In this document: one piece after another, positions 18,659-28,032 of the stretch
How the letters are laid out: the number at the start of each line of letters is the position of its first letter
How positions within the stretch are numbered: the stretch's first letter is position 1
NCBI RefSeq assembly: GCF_001693775.2
Contig: NZ_MBEW02000008.1
Coordinates: forward strand, 16,729-80,728
Reading direction: 5' to 3'
Origin: Criibacterium bergeronii
Lineage (GTDB): Bacteria; Bacillota; Clostridia; Peptostreptococcales; Filifactoraceae
Length of the DNA: 64,000 bases
The notes under the pieces: model-generated
Database searches by the model: none
Told to the model about the DNA's origin: nothing
The model's input: only the letters and a program-made list of their open reading frames with translations
Made by a program: the position numbers and the translations under genes

Positions 18659-21337
18659 TTATTTAGCTGCACTTCTTTTAAATATTTTTACTATTTCATT
18701 TAATACTATTACACTAAGTGATAGTCCTACAACTATTGCCCAGTCAAGCAAGCTTAAAGGAGAAACCTTAAATGCGGCAGCTAGTAACGGAACATAAATT
18801 ACTATTAGCTGTATTAAAATACCTCCTATTAGCGAATAGACTAAATACATATTTGAGGTTAAGCCAATCGCAAAAATACTTTTTTTCTCATGTCTTAGGT
18901 TAAATGAATGGAATAACTGAGAAACTGCAAGCGTCACAAAAGCCATAGTTCTTGCGTGTCTTTCGGCTTCAGCATTTTCTAGTAGATTTAACGAAGTCAT
19001 GTGAGTTAACAATGTGCCTAAATCATTTATATTACTATACATTACAGCACCTATTAAAAATGCTAATAAAGTTATTACTCCGATTAATACACCATTTACT
19101 ACTAAAAATAGTATTCTTCCCTTAAATAGGCTTTGCTTTGAATGTCTTGGCTTTTCTTTCATTATATCTTTGTCACCGGTGTCCATACCAAGAGATATTG
19201 CAGGGAATGTGTCTGTAATAAGGTTTATCCATAACAAATGAACTGACTGTAGAGGTGTAGGCCAACCCAATAATACTGAAACAAATATTGCTACAATTTC
19301 TCCAATATTACAAGATAGCAGAAATGTTACAGATTTTTTGATATTTGCATATATATTTCTACCCTCTTCTACTGCTGTAACTATTGTCTGAAAATTATCG
19401 TCAGTCAAAATTATGTCTGACGCACCTTTTGCTACATCTGTACCGGTTATACCCATAGATACTCCGATATCGGCTGCTTTAAGTGATGGAGCATCATTTA
19501 CTCCATCGCCGGTCATTGAAACAATATTGTCAGAGGCTCTAAAGGCATTTACAATTTTTACTTTGTGCTGAGGTGATACTCTTGAAAATACTCTCTTATT
19601 TTTAACTATTTCTTTAAATTCTTCATCTGTGTAATTATCTATTTCTACACCTGACATTGATTGGTCATATTCACTGGCAATACCAAGCTCTTTTGCTATG
19701 GCAAATGCTGTTTTTTGATGGTCGCCTGTAATCATAACTGTTGATATGCCTGCTTTTTTGCACACATTTATTGAATTTTTGACCTCCAGTCTTGGCGGGT
19801 CAATCATGGCAACTAAGCCTAAAAAGACTAAATCCTTTTCCATGTCCTCTTGTTCAAGCTTTTCGTATGAACCCACAACTTTGTAAGCCAGCCCTAAAAC
19901 TCTAAGAGCTTGGTCAGAAAAATCTCCGACTACTTTTAAAATTTCTAGCTTTTGCTCCTGTGTCATAGGTACAACTTCGCCATTTTTGACAACCGAAATA
20001 GTTTTGTCTAACAGTACATCTGTAGCACCTTTAGTAAACACTTTATAATTGCCGCCATATTCATTGACTGTACTCATTAGCTTTCTATCTGAGTCAAAGG
20101 GTGCCTCATTTAGCCTTGGGTGACTTACACTTACATCTTCTCCTGTTATAGAAAGTTTTCTTCCCGCATCAATCAATGCTATCTCTGTCGGGTCACCTGT
20201 AGAAGTTGTGCCATCAGATGTAGCATCACTACAAAGCATTAACCCTTCTACTAACATCTTTTGGTAATCATTCTTTATATCTACATTTTCTGTTTCTATA
20301 ATTTTATCGTCATAATAATATTTCATGACGGTCATTTTATTTTGTGTAAGTGTGCCTGTCTTGTCTGAACAAATTATATTTACTGCTCCAAGTGTTTCTA
20401 CAGATGGTAATTTTCTAACAATAGCATTTTTCTTTACCATCTTTTGTACTCCAATAGCAAGCACTATAGAAACTATTGCCGGTAACCCTTCAGGAATAGC
20501 TGCAACAGCAAGTGAAACTGCTGTTAGAAACATTTCAAAAATATCTCTTTTTTGAATAACTGCCAGTCCAAACATAACCGCACAAATAGCAAGTGCAATT
20601 ATTCCAAGTAGCTTTCCAACCTCTGCCAATTTAATTTGTAGTGGAGTTTTACCATCTTCTTGGGATAGCATATCAGCTATCTTACCAATTTCTGTATCCA
20701 TTCCTGTTGCTACAACTATACCTTTACCTCTACCACTTGTAACTAAAGTAGATGAAAATGCCATATTTGTTTTATCACCAAGTGGCACTTTTTCGTCTTT
20801 AATAACCAGCTCAGCATTTTTATTTACAGGTACAGACTCTCCAGTCAATGCTGACTCTTCGACCTGCATATTTGCAGTTTCAATTAGTCTCATATCTGCC
20901 GGTATATATCGCCCTGCATCAAGGACAACTATATCCCCTGGAACAATTTTTTCCGACTCTAGTTCTATAGTTTGCCCATCTCTTATTACATATGCCTTTG
21001 GTGTAGACAAACTTTTTAGTGCCTCCATGGATTTTTCAGCTTTTGCCTCTTGTGTTACTCCAATTACAGCATTTAATACAACTACTGCCATAATTATTAT
21101 TGTATCACTTACTTCTTTCAACACTCCCGACACAATTGCAGCTATCAAAAGTATATAGATAAGTGGGTCATTTAGCTGTGCCAAAAATAGCTCAAGGATG
21201 GTTTTTTTCTTTTTTTCTTTTAATTTGTTTGCCCCATACTTCTCAAAATTAGCTTGGACTTGCTCTTTTGTAAGTCCGTTTTGTGCATTTGAGTTAAAGT
21301 CGCTTATTACTTTTATTTTATCTTCAGTAAAGTACAT
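18659..21337 (-). CDS. P-type (P2A-like, calcium) cation-transporting ATPase
   Basis: 892 residues with the full P-type plan. The N-terminal cation-ATPase domain reads LTKEQVQANFEKYGANKLKEKKKK. The actuator motif is TGES (SALTGESVPVN). PEGLPAIV in TM4 is typical of Ca2+-type pumps. The phosphorylation site CSDKTGTLTQNK lies near residue 325, with TGDGVNDAPSLKAADIG in the P-domain. About ten membrane helices end in a cation_ATPase_C domain. It probably exports Ca2+, though Mn2+ or other divalent specificity cannot be excluded. It is the last gene of a probable unit with nadE and the dehydrogenase. Confidence 0.94.
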   Translation of the reverse strand: MYFTEDKIKVISDFNSNAQNGLTKEQVQANFEKYGANKLKEKKKKTILELFLAQLNDPLIYILLIAAIVSGVLKEVSDTIIIMAVVVLNAVIGVTQEAKAEKSMEALKSLSTPKAYVIRDGQTIELESEKIVPGDIVVLDAGRYIPADMRLIETANMQVEESALTGESVPVNKNAELVIKDEKVPLGDKTNMAFSSTLVTSGRGKGIVVATGMDTEIGKIADMLSQEDGKTPLQIKLAEVGKLLGIIALAICAVMFGLAVIQKRDIFEMFLTAVSLAVAAIPEGLPAIVSIVLAIGVQKMVKKNAIVRKLPSVETLGAVNIICSDKTGTLTQNKMTVMKYYYDDKIIETENVDIKNDYQKMLVEGLMLCSDATSDGTTSTGDPTEIALIDAGRKLSITGEDVSVSHPRLNEAPFDSDRKLMSTVNEYGGNYKVFTKGATDVLLDKTISVVKNGEVVPMTQEQKLEILKVVGDFSDQALRVLGLAYKVVGSYEKLEQEDMEKDLVFLGLVAMIDPPRLEVKNSINVCKKAGISTVMITGDHQKTAFAIAKELGIASEYDQSMSGVEIDNYTDEEFKEIVKNKRVFSRVSPQHKVKIVNAFRASDNIVSMTGDGVNDAPSLKAADIGVSMGITGTDVAKGASDIILTDDNFQTIVTAVEEGRNIYANIKKSVTFLLSCNIGEIVAIFVSVLLGWPTPLQSVHLLWINLITDTFPAISLGMDTGDKDIMKEKPRHSKQSLFKGRILFLVVNGVLIGVITLLAFLIGAVMYSNINDLGTLLTHMTSLNLLENAEAERHARTMAFVTLAVSQLFHSFNLRHEKKSIFAIGLTSNMYLVYSLIGGILIQLIVIYVPLLAAAFKVSPLSLLDWAIVVGLSLSVIVLNEIVKIFKRSAAK

Positions 21338-21361
21338 ATCATTCCTTATTTAAATATTTTT

Positions 21362-22108
21362 CTAATTTCTTTCAAAAAATGGTATCTGATTTCTTTTATG
21401 CTCTGAATTTTTATGAAGTCTTTCAATGATTTGCTTAGATTTTTCGTCTACATCATTTCCTGAAAGATATTTTTCTATTGTAGGATAGCTTACTCCCATT
21501 TCATTTTCGTCTGTCTGATTTTCCCATAAATCCGCAGATGGAGCTTTGTTTATTATACTTTCAGGCACATTCAATATTTTTGCCATTTCGTATATTTCAC
21601 TTTTGTGGATTTGCTTTAGTGGTAATATATCTACTCCTCCATCACCATATTTTGTAAAATAGCCGGTGTAGGTTTCTTCCACATTGTCAGTACCTACAAC
21701 CATATAACCTAAATTATTTGCAACTGCATAAAGTGCGGACATTCTCATTCTAGCTCTAAGATTTGCATCAGTTATTGTCTTATATTCTTCTTTCAAAATT
21801 TTTTCTTCTTTTAAAGCATTTATTGTCTTATCCAAAATAATTTCATGTGCGTCTGTTAAATCCAAGGTTATGGATTTAATTTTTTCTTTTTCAATTAATT
21901 TTTTTGCATCTTCTACGCTATTTTTACTGGATTTTATAGGAATAATTACTCCTAAGCTATTATCCTCTGCCGCCTTATGGATTAAGCAAGCCACTACCGC
22001 TGAGTCTATCCCTCCTGAAACTCCTACAAGCAATCCTTTTGAGCCGGATTTTTTAACCTGCTCCTTTAGCCAAATTACGATATCGTCTATCAATTTATTA
22101 TAATCCAT
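21362..22108 (-). CDS. nadE: NAD+ synthetase (ammonia-dependent)
   Basis: 248 residues, single-domain NadE without a glutaminase domain. The PP-loop is VGVSGGIDSAVVACL. Other family motifs are RARMRMSALYAVAN, VGTDNVEETYTGYFTKYGDGGVDILPL and PSADLWENQTDE. It amidates nicotinate adenine dinucleotide to NAD+ using ammonia and ATP. The gene is 24 bp upstream of the ATPase gene and 21 bp downstream of the dehydrogenase on the same strand. Confidence 0.97.
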   Translation of the reverse strand: MDYNKLIDDIVIWLKEQVKKSGSKGLLVGVSGGIDSAVVACLIHKAAEDNSLGVIIPIKSSKNSVEDAKKLIEKEKIKSITLDLTDAHEIILDKTINALKEEKILKEEYKTITDANLRARMRMSALYAVANNLGYMVVGTDNVEETYTGYFTKYGDGGVDILPLKQIHKSEIYEMAKILNVPESIINKAPSADLWENQTDENEMGVSYPTIEKYLSGNDVDEKSKQIIERLHKNSEHKRNQIPFFERN

Positions 22109-22129
22109 TTTAAAACCTGCCTTTTAAAT

Positions 22130-23080
22130 TTAATTAATTTTATTTTTCATTTCCTTGCCATTTTTAAATGCCAATATATTGTCTACAGCTATCTTGCCCA
22201 TTTCTTCTCTTGCCTCCACGGTGGCATTACCTATGTGAGGCGTGCATATACAATTGTCAAAGCTTAAAAGCTCCTTTGACACCTTAGGCTCAAACTCATA
22301 AACGTCCAGTGCCGCACCTGCAATTTTTTTATCTTTAATAGCATTTATTAAAGCTTGCTCAGATACTACTTTTCCCCTTGCAGAGTTGATTAAATAAGCT
22401 GTATTTTTCATCATATCAAACTGCTCAGCGTCAATCATATGAAATAACTTGTCATTATATGATAAATTTAAAGATATAAAGTCTGAATTTTTATAAATTT
22501 CGTCTTTAGTTGCAAATTTTATTGTTTCATTTTCCAGCTCTTTCTTTTGATGATTTGCATTATATAGTACATTCATACCAAAAGCTACAGCCTTTTTAGC
22601 AAGACTTTGACCAATATTTCCAAATCCGATAATGCCAAGCGTTTTTCCATGTAGCTGAGTGCCAAGGTGATATGTAGGTCTCCAGCCTTTAAAATTTCCT
22701 GATTTAAGCTCTGATTTTCCGCCCACAACGTCTCTTGCACAACTAAGTATTAATAAAAATGCCAGCTCAGATGTGGAATAAGCAGAGCTTTTTGCAGGTG
22801 TATTGCATACGGATATATTATTTTTATTTGCTGATTTTAGGTCGATGTTGTCAAAGCCTGCTCCATAATTTACTACTAATTTTAAATTTTTAGCTGAATT
22901 TATTATTTCTTCATCAATTTTGTCTGAAAGCGGGCAAAACAACACATCTACTTCAGAAATTTTATCTATTATTTCTTGCTTAGTCAATGGCTCATTGCTA
23001 TCATGGTAAGTAATTTCAAACTCATTTTCTAATTTTTTATAAATGTTATCCGGTATACTGCTGGTGATAAATAATTTCAT
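22130..23080 (-). CDS. D-isomer-specific 2-hydroxyacid dehydrogenase
   Basis: 316 residues. The NAD-binding Rossmann motif is LGIIGFGNIGQSLAKKAVAFGM. The catalytic Arg is in LINSARGKVV, with AGAALDVYEFEP and the catalytic His in CTPHIGNATVEARE. The N-terminal substrate domain begins MKLFITSSIPDNIYKKLENEF. The family covers glycerate, lactate, phosphoglycerate and related dehydrogenases, and the substrate cannot be read from sequence. There is no ACT domain, so it is not full-length SerA. It is the first gene of the minus-strand group. Confidence 0.9.
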   Translation of the reverse strand: MKLFITSSIPDNIYKKLENEFEITYHDSNEPLTKQEIIDKISEVDVLFCPLSDKIDEEIINSAKNLKLVVNYGAGFDNIDLKSANKNNISVCNTPAKSSAYSTSELAFLLILSCARDVVGGKSELKSGNFKGWRPTYHLGTQLHGKTLGIIGFGNIGQSLAKKAVAFGMNVLYNANHQKKELENETIKFATKDEIYKNSDFISLNLSYNDKLFHMIDAEQFDMMKNTAYLINSARGKVVSEQALINAIKDKKIAGAALDVYEFEPKVSKELLSFDNCICTPHIGNATVEAREEMGKIAVDNILAFKNGKEMKNKIN

Positions 23081-23193
23081 ACGTCTCCTATTAATTCAAA
23101 ATTAATTTATATTATTTTATAGCAAAGCGATTTAAACTAATTTTAAATATACCCACTTATAATATTTTTTAGCGAAAGTATAGTCAAAAAAAA

Positions 23194-23222
23194 TTCAAAT
23201 ATTAAATAAACTGTGCTATAAT
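23194..23222 (+). promoter_or_regulatory. Probable promoter of the tsaE-tsaB unit
   Basis: An extended -10 element TGcTATAAT (23214-23222) lies 17 bp from a TTCAAA -35 (23194-23199). The tsaE start is about 40 bp downstream of the predicted transcription start. Confidence 0.55.
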
Positions 23223-23267
23223 ATTATAAATCCCAATAAAATTTAATAATATATCACGGAGAGTTCA

Positions 23268-23744
23268 ATGAAAATTGTACTGAAAAATGAACTTGAAACT
23301 TCTGATTTTGGACAACAATTAGCAAATTTAGTCCAAATCCCATCATGTATAGCTCTTGTTGGTGAGATGGGTTCAGGCAAGACTGTGCTGACTAGAAATT
23401 TTATAAAAGCAATTGCTAATCAAGATGATGTAGCTAGTCCTACTTTTAATATTGTAAATGAATACAATTTTGACGGCAAAAAAATATATCATTTTGATTT
23501 TTATAGATTAGAGTCCGAAAATGAGTTATATAATGTTGGTTTTGACGAATATATATCAGATAAAAAAGCAATCACAATAATTGAATGGGCAGACAAATTC
23601 CCTGAAATACTTCCTAAAGAAAAAATTGTAATTCAGTTTGAAAAACAAAATGATTTAAGAATACTTCAAATCACTTCCAGTCAAAAAAATTCTGAAACTT
23701 TTTACAGCAAGCTTAAAGAACTTGCATATTATACAGATTTATAA
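23268..23744 (+). CDS. tsaE: tRNA t6A biosynthesis ATPase TsaE
   Basis: 158 residues, usual size. Walker A GEMGSGKTVLTRNFIKAI, then ASPTFNIVNEY, HFDFYRLES and IIEWADKFPEILP, all family-specific. TsaE is the ATPase that cycles the TsaB-TsaD complex making threonylcarbamoyl-adenosine in ANN-decoding tRNAs. It is directly upstream of tsaB; tsaD is not in this window. Confidence 0.97.
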   Translation: MKIVLKNELETSDFGQQLANLVQIPSCIALVGEMGSGKTVLTRNFIKAIANQDDVASPTFNIVNEYNFDGKKIYHFDFYRLESENELYNVGFDEYISDKKAITIIEWADKFPEILPKEKIVIQFEKQNDLRILQITSSQKNSETFYSKLKELAYYTDL

Positions 23745-23768
23745 ATTTATTTAGATGGAGAAATAAAA

Positions 23769-24494
23769 TTGAATATTTTATCTATAGATACATCCTCAAA
23801 CACCTTGTCTATAGCTATTAAATCCAATGATGAGATTTTAGGTGAGCTGGATTTAAATTCCGGCTTAGTCCATTCTACTACTCTTATGCCGGCGATGGAA
23901 TATTTATTTAAGCTTACAGGCTTTGATAAAAAAGACTTGGATTTAGTAGCAGTATGTATCGGTCCGGGCTCTTTTACAGGGATAAGGATTGGTGTCGCCA
24001 CGGCAAATGCTATGGCACTTGGTCTTGGCATAAAGGTTGTGGGAGTTTCATCATTAAAAGTCTTGGCTATGAACCATAGATATTCAGATGCTATTATAAT
24101 ACCTACAGTAGATGCTCAAAGAGAAAGCGTGTATACTTGTATTTATGAACCCAACGATGGCACATTGACTGCAGCTTGTGAAGAAAAAGTAGTTAAGATA
24201 GAAAACCTTATTGAATATATTAAAGGTTTAGATAAAAATGTTGTTTTATCAGGATATTTATTAGAAAATTTAGAAGATTACAAGCTAAATAATCTGATAA
24301 CCGTTTCTCCTGAGGATAACTTTATTAAAGCGTCAAATATATGTATTTTAGCAGAAAAACAGTATTTGGAGCAAGAAAAAGAACAGCAAGCTTTTGCCCA
24401 GCCAAAATATATACAAAAATCTCAAGCTGAAGAAGTGTATGAGAAAAAATTTGGTGAGCAAAATAAAGAATTTATAAAGAAAAATTTAATATAA
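23769..24494 (+). CDS. tsaB: tRNA t6A biosynthesis protein TsaB
   Basis: 241 residues starting at a TTG with GATGGAG upstream. It opens MNILSIDTSSNTLSIAI and continues VHSTTLMPAMEYL, CIGPGSFTGIRIGVATANAMALG (the conserved ASKHA-fold stretch) and TVDAQRESVYT. TsaB is the inactive paralogue that scaffolds TsaD. The order tsaE-tsaB is standard, but a metallo-beta-lactamase gene separates it from rimI. Confidence 0.96.
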   Translation: MNILSIDTSSNTLSIAIKSNDEILGELDLNSGLVHSTTLMPAMEYLFKLTGFDKKDLDLVAVCIGPGSFTGIRIGVATANAMALGLGIKVVGVSSLKVLAMNHRYSDAIIIPTVDAQRESVYTCIYEPNDGTLTAACEEKVVKIENLIEYIKGLDKNVVLSGYLLENLEDYKLNNLITVSPEDNFIKASNICILAEKQYLEQEKEQQAFAQPKYIQKSQAEEVYEKKFGEQNKEFIKKNLI

Positions 24495-24518
24495 TATGAG
24501 CAGCGAATTTCTATTTAA

Positions 24519-25376
24519 ATGAATAACAAAACCAAACTAATTTTAATTCTGATTTTAGCATCATTTTTATTATATACTTATAATTTTATATATAGGATTT
24601 TTTCTCCTCCACATTTAGAGGTGCATTTTATTGATGTCGGTCAAGGCGACAGCACACTAATAATAGCAGACGATGGTAAAACCATGCTAATCGACTCCGG
24701 TTTAGATGTGATGTCAGACAGACTAATCGGATATATATCTAATTTGAATATCAAAAAAATTGACTATCTTATCGCAACCCATGCTGACGCAGACCACATC
24801 GGTGCTATGGATAAAATAGTAGATTACTTTGATATAGGGTATTTTTCAATGCCAATTTTTCAAAGTAATAGCATTGAATATAAGGAATTGGCAGACAGCC
24901 TAAGCAAAAAAAATATAAAGCTAACTCCTATACAAAGAAAAGACAGCTTTACAATGGATAATTTAAAATTTACTGTTTTAAATCCAGACGGTAATAATTT
25001 AAGCTCCGACACCAACAGCCAATCAATTGTTTTAAAAATGGATTATGGAAATGTTTCAATGATGTTTATGGGAGATGCCGGTATAGCAATCGAGGACGAG
25101 ATTTTATCAGCTTTTCCTAACATAAAGGCTGATGTTTTAAAGCTTGGCCATCATGGTAGCTCTACATCCAGCAGTGAATACTTTGTAAAAAGAATAGCAC
25201 CAAAATTCGCTGTCATATCATGTGGCATCGATAATAAATACAATCACCCGTCACAAATCGTATTAAATGTCATAAAAAAACATAATATAGGCTATTTTCG
25301 TACTGATAAACAAGGAAGTATAGTCCTTAAAGTTCATAATTCAAAAATTTCATCAAATATAAAACCCATTTACTAA
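24519..25376 (+). CDS. ComEC-like MBL-fold metallo-hydrolase, membrane anchored
   Basis: 285 residues. One N-terminal hydrophobic segment (LILILILASFLLYTYNFIYRIF) acts as an uncleaved anchor or signal. The MBL domain then begins HLEVHFIDVGQGDSTLI and shows the metal motif THADADHIGA and a second site LGHHGSSTSSSEYF. This matches the C-terminal hydrolase domain of ComEC/Rec2 without the membrane channel. The active site is predicted outside the cell. Substrate unknown; extracellular nucleic acid or phosphodiester hydrolysis is a reasonable guess. Confidence 0.88.
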   Translation: MNNKTKLILILILASFLLYTYNFIYRIFSPPHLEVHFIDVGQGDSTLIIADDGKTMLIDSGLDVMSDRLIGYISNLNIKKIDYLIATHADADHIGAMDKIVDYFDIGYFSMPIFQSNSIEYKELADSLSKKNIKLTPIQRKDSFTMDNLKFTVLNPDGNNLSSDTNSQSIVLKMDYGNVSMMFMGDAGIAIEDEILSAFPNIKADVLKLGHHGSSTSSSEYFVKRIAPKFAVISCGIDNKYNHPSQIVLNVIKKHNIGYFRTDKQGSIVLKVHNSKISSNIKPIY

Positions 25377-25396
25377 TTTTATGTATACGAGATAAA

Positions 25397-25852
25397 ATGA
25401 AAGCTACAAAAAATTTTATAATAAGAAAAATGGAGTCTGAAGATGTCCCTCAGGCTCATGAAATAGAAAAAAAATGCTTTACTGACGCATGGTCACCAAA
25501 TTTATTATACAAAGAATTAGAAAATGGCCTAGCCTATTATGTAGTAGTAATGGATGGCGAAACAATGGCTGGTTACCTTGGAGTGTGGTTTATAATGGAT
25601 GACACTCAGATAATGAGTATTGCAGTAGAGCCGTCATATCAAGGACAAGGCATAGGCAATCTCATGATGGAGCATTTGCATGAGGTATCTGAGCAAAAGG
25701 ATATATTTACCATGAGCCTAGAGGTCAGAGTTTCTAATTATAAGGCAATAAATTTGTACGAAAAATTCGGCTTTGAAATAATCACCACAAGAAAACAGTA
25801 CTATCAGGACAACAAGGAAGATGCGTATATAATGTATAAATACCTTAGATAA
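25397..25852 (+). CDS. rimI: Ribosomal protein S18-alanine N-acetyltransferase (RimI-like GNAT)
   Basis: 151 residues. GNAT motifs: FIIRKMESEDVPQAHEIEKKCFTDAWS at the N-terminus, IMSIAVEPSYQGQGIGNLMMEHL (acetyl-CoA loop QGxGxG) and LEVRVSNYKAINLYEKFGFE. It N-acetylates a ribosomal protein, though it may have other targets. It is linked to tsaE-tsaB as in many Firmicutes. Confidence 0.92.
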   Translation: MKATKNFIIRKMESEDVPQAHEIEKKCFTDAWSPNLLYKELENGLAYYVVVMDGETMAGYLGVWFIMDDTQIMSIAVEPSYQGQGIGNLMMEHLHEVSEQKDIFTMSLEVRVSNYKAINLYEKFGFEIITTRKQYYQDNKEDAYIMYKYLR

Positions 25853-25862
25853 GGAGTAGATA

Positions 25863-26468
25863 ATGAAATTAATTTTGGCTTCGTCTTCACCTAGACGCAT
25901 AGATATTATGAATATTATGTCAAATAATTATACAGTAATGCCCAGCAAGATTGAGGATAGCTTGATACTGAGCTCTACAGTTAGAATAAATACCATGGTC
26001 AGTGCATTTATGAAAGCTCAGGATGTATTTGAGCAGGCTATAGCAAAAAATATAGCTCCTAACAACGAATTAGTAGTTATTGGAGCAGATACCGTAGTAT
26101 CCATTGGCGATTTCCAATTTGGCAAGCCAAAAAATGAAAATGACAGCTTTAAAATGCTAAAATCCTTGTCAGGCAAAAGTCATGAGGTGACTACAGGCTA
26201 CGCTATAATCTCTTCAAATAGTAAGTATGTAGATTGTGTAAGTACAAAAGTAGAGTTTAAAGCTTTGGACGATGATACCATAAAAAAATACATCGAGTCA
26301 AAAGAAGGCATTGACAAAGCAGGTTCATACGCAATACAAGGTCTTGGCTCTGTACTTGTCAAAAAAATAGAGGGTGACTACGACAATGTTGTAGGATTAC
26401 CAATTTCGGCAATCTATGACAAATTAAAAGAAAAATTTAAAATAGATTTACTATCCGCAGAGGTATGA
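25863..26468 (+). CDS. maf: Maf-family nucleotide pyrophosphatase
   Basis: 201 residues starting MKLILASSSPRRIDIM, the Maf signature, with AAGGAG upstream. Further motifs are GADTVVSIGD and FGKPKNENDSFKMLKSLSGKSHEVTTGYAI, plus DKAGSYAIQGLG in the active-site groove. Maf proteins hydrolyse dTTP, UTP and modified nucleotides and affect septum formation. It is 1 bp from radC, so translation is probably coupled. The maf-radC-mreCD order is typical of Clostridia. Confidence 0.95.
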   Translation: MKLILASSSPRRIDIMNIMSNNYTVMPSKIEDSLILSSTVRINTMVSAFMKAQDVFEQAIAKNIAPNNELVVIGADTVVSIGDFQFGKPKNENDSFKMLKSLSGKSHEVTTGYAIISSNSKYVDCVSTKVEFKALDDDTIKKYIESKEGIDKAGSYAIQGLGSVLVKKIEGDYDNVVGLPISAIYDKLKEKFKIDLLSAEV

Positions 26469-26469
26469 T

Positions 26470-27162
26470 ATGACAAAAAAAGAAGTCATAAATCCTCAAA
26501 TGGAGGTTGATTTTAAACCAAGAGAAAAGTTAATAACTTCCGGTAGCTCTTACCTCACAAATGTCGAATTATTAGCTATACTATTAGATACCGGTACAAA
26601 AGAGCAAAACGTATTGCAATTAGCAGACGAGCTACTTCATTTTGCAGGAAGTATTAATAATTTGCCAAAACTTGATGTAAAAATGTTACAAAAAGTAAAA
26701 GGCGTTGGTCCTGCCAAGGCTTGCAAAATTGTAGCCTCTATGGAATTGGCAAGCAGAGCTTTAAAATCCGACCTGTTGGAGATGCCACAAATAACCAGCC
26801 CAAGCAAAGTAATAGATTATTTTAAATATGAGCTTAGCTCATTAAATGTAGAAATAGTAAAGCTGGTTTGCCTAGATGCAAAAAACAGAATTACATTTTC
26901 AAAAAACATAACCAAAGGCACAACAAATATGTCTTTGGTATCAGTAAAGGATATATACAAAGAGGCTATGCTAAGAGATGCCTGCGGTATAATTGTAATA
27001 CATAATCACCCCTCAGGAGACCCTACTCCAAGCAGGAATGATATTGACGTGACCAACAATCTCAAAAAAACCGGAGAAATAGTTGGAATACCACTTATAG
27101 ACCATCTTATCTATGGTTGCTCTGATAAAGTGTATAGTTTCATGAAAGAAGATACAATCTGA
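26470..27162 (+). CDS. radC: DNA repair protein RadC (JAB/MPN-domain)
   Basis: 230 residues. An N-terminal HhH-like part (NVELLAILLDTGTKEQNV; VKGVGPAKACKI) is followed by a JAB-type domain with the metal motif IVIHNHPSGDPTPSRND. A conserved DHLIYG element precedes the C-terminus. Despite the name, the molecular function of RadC is uncertain. It sits between maf and mreC, the conserved cell-shape locus context. Confidence 0.95.
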   Translation: MTKKEVINPQMEVDFKPREKLITSGSSYLTNVELLAILLDTGTKEQNVLQLADELLHFAGSINNLPKLDVKMLQKVKGVGPAKACKIVASMELASRALKSDLLEMPQITSPSKVIDYFKYELSSLNVEIVKLVCLDAKNRITFSKNITKGTTNMSLVSVKDIYKEAMLRDACGIIVIHNHPSGDPTPSRNDIDVTNNLKKTGEIVGIPLIDHLIYGCSDKVYSFMKEDTI

Positions 27163-27178
27163 AAAAGGAATATTATAG

Positions 27179-28021
27179 ATGATTTCTAAAATTTTAAAAT
27201 TCATTTCCAAATATAAAGGGCAAATTGTTTTTTTTGTAATTTTGCTCTCACTAGTTGCAGTATTAATCAATTCTGTTAAAAATGATAGAGCCCCAAAGTT
27301 TAATTTGTCTTTGATGAATGTTTTAGGCGGATTGTCTGAACCAATCGCCAACATAAAAAACGGTATTACCGGTGAAAATGACTCCAGTGAAATAGAAAAA
27401 TTAAAAAAAGAAAATGAAAACCTTAGACAAGAATTAATCACCGCCCAACTAAATAGAAATCAGCTTGATGATTTAAATGCACTAAAGGCTTCATTGGGAT
27501 ATGTCGAAGACAAAACCTCAGAACCTCCAATAAGTGCAAAGGTTATAGCCAAAAATGATGGGATTTACTTAAAATCCTTTACTATTTCTGCCGGCTCAGC
27601 AAATGGAGTAAAAAAAGACTCAATAGTTATAAATGGACAAGGTCTTATAGGTAGAGTCTACAATGTTGCTCAAAACTATAGCAAGGCAGTTTCAATTATT
27701 GACCAAGACTCTCCCGTAAGCTTTCAAATACTTGATAGCTCTAGTGATACAGGTATGCTATCTCAGGACTCATCAAATATTAAGATAGAAAAAGAGAGTT
27801 ATATTAAAGGCTATATGTTCAATATCAATTCTCTAGTTAAAGTTGGAGATACAGTGGTTACTTCATCATTGGGGCTTTACCCTGAGGGAATACCTATAGG
27901 TAAAATTGTGCAAATTGTCCCTGATGAAAAAAATCTTTTGAAATATGTTGTCGTAGAGCCATTTGTAAATTTAAAAAAAGTAAACGATGTGCTCATTTTT
28001 AACAAAAAGAATTTAGATTGA
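27179..28021 (+). CDS. mreC: Rod shape-determining protein MreC
   Basis: 280 residues. One N-terminal transmembrane helix (about 15-32), then a coiled coil (about 68-100, EIEKLKKENENLRQELITAQ). The extracellular double beta-barrel domain contains VIAKNDGIYLKSFTISAGSANGVKKDSIVINGQGLIGRV and VVTSSLGLYPEGIPIGKIV. MreC organises the lateral wall-elongation complex with MreD and PBP2, both next door. mreB itself is not in this window. Confidence 0.95.
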   Translation: MISKILKFISKYKGQIVFFVILLSLVAVLINSVKNDRAPKFNLSLMNVLGGLSEPIANIKNGITGENDSSEIEKLKKENENLRQELITAQLNRNQLDDLNALKASLGYVEDKTSEPPISAKVIAKNDGIYLKSFTISAGSANGVKKDSIVINGQGLIGRVYNVAQNYSKAVSIIDQDSPVSFQILDSSSDTGMLSQDSSNIKIEKESYIKGYMFNINSLVKVGDTVVTSSLGLYPEGIPIGKIVQIVPDEKNLLKYVVVEPFVNLKKVNDVLIFNKKNLD

Positions 28022-28032
28022 GTGGTATAAAT

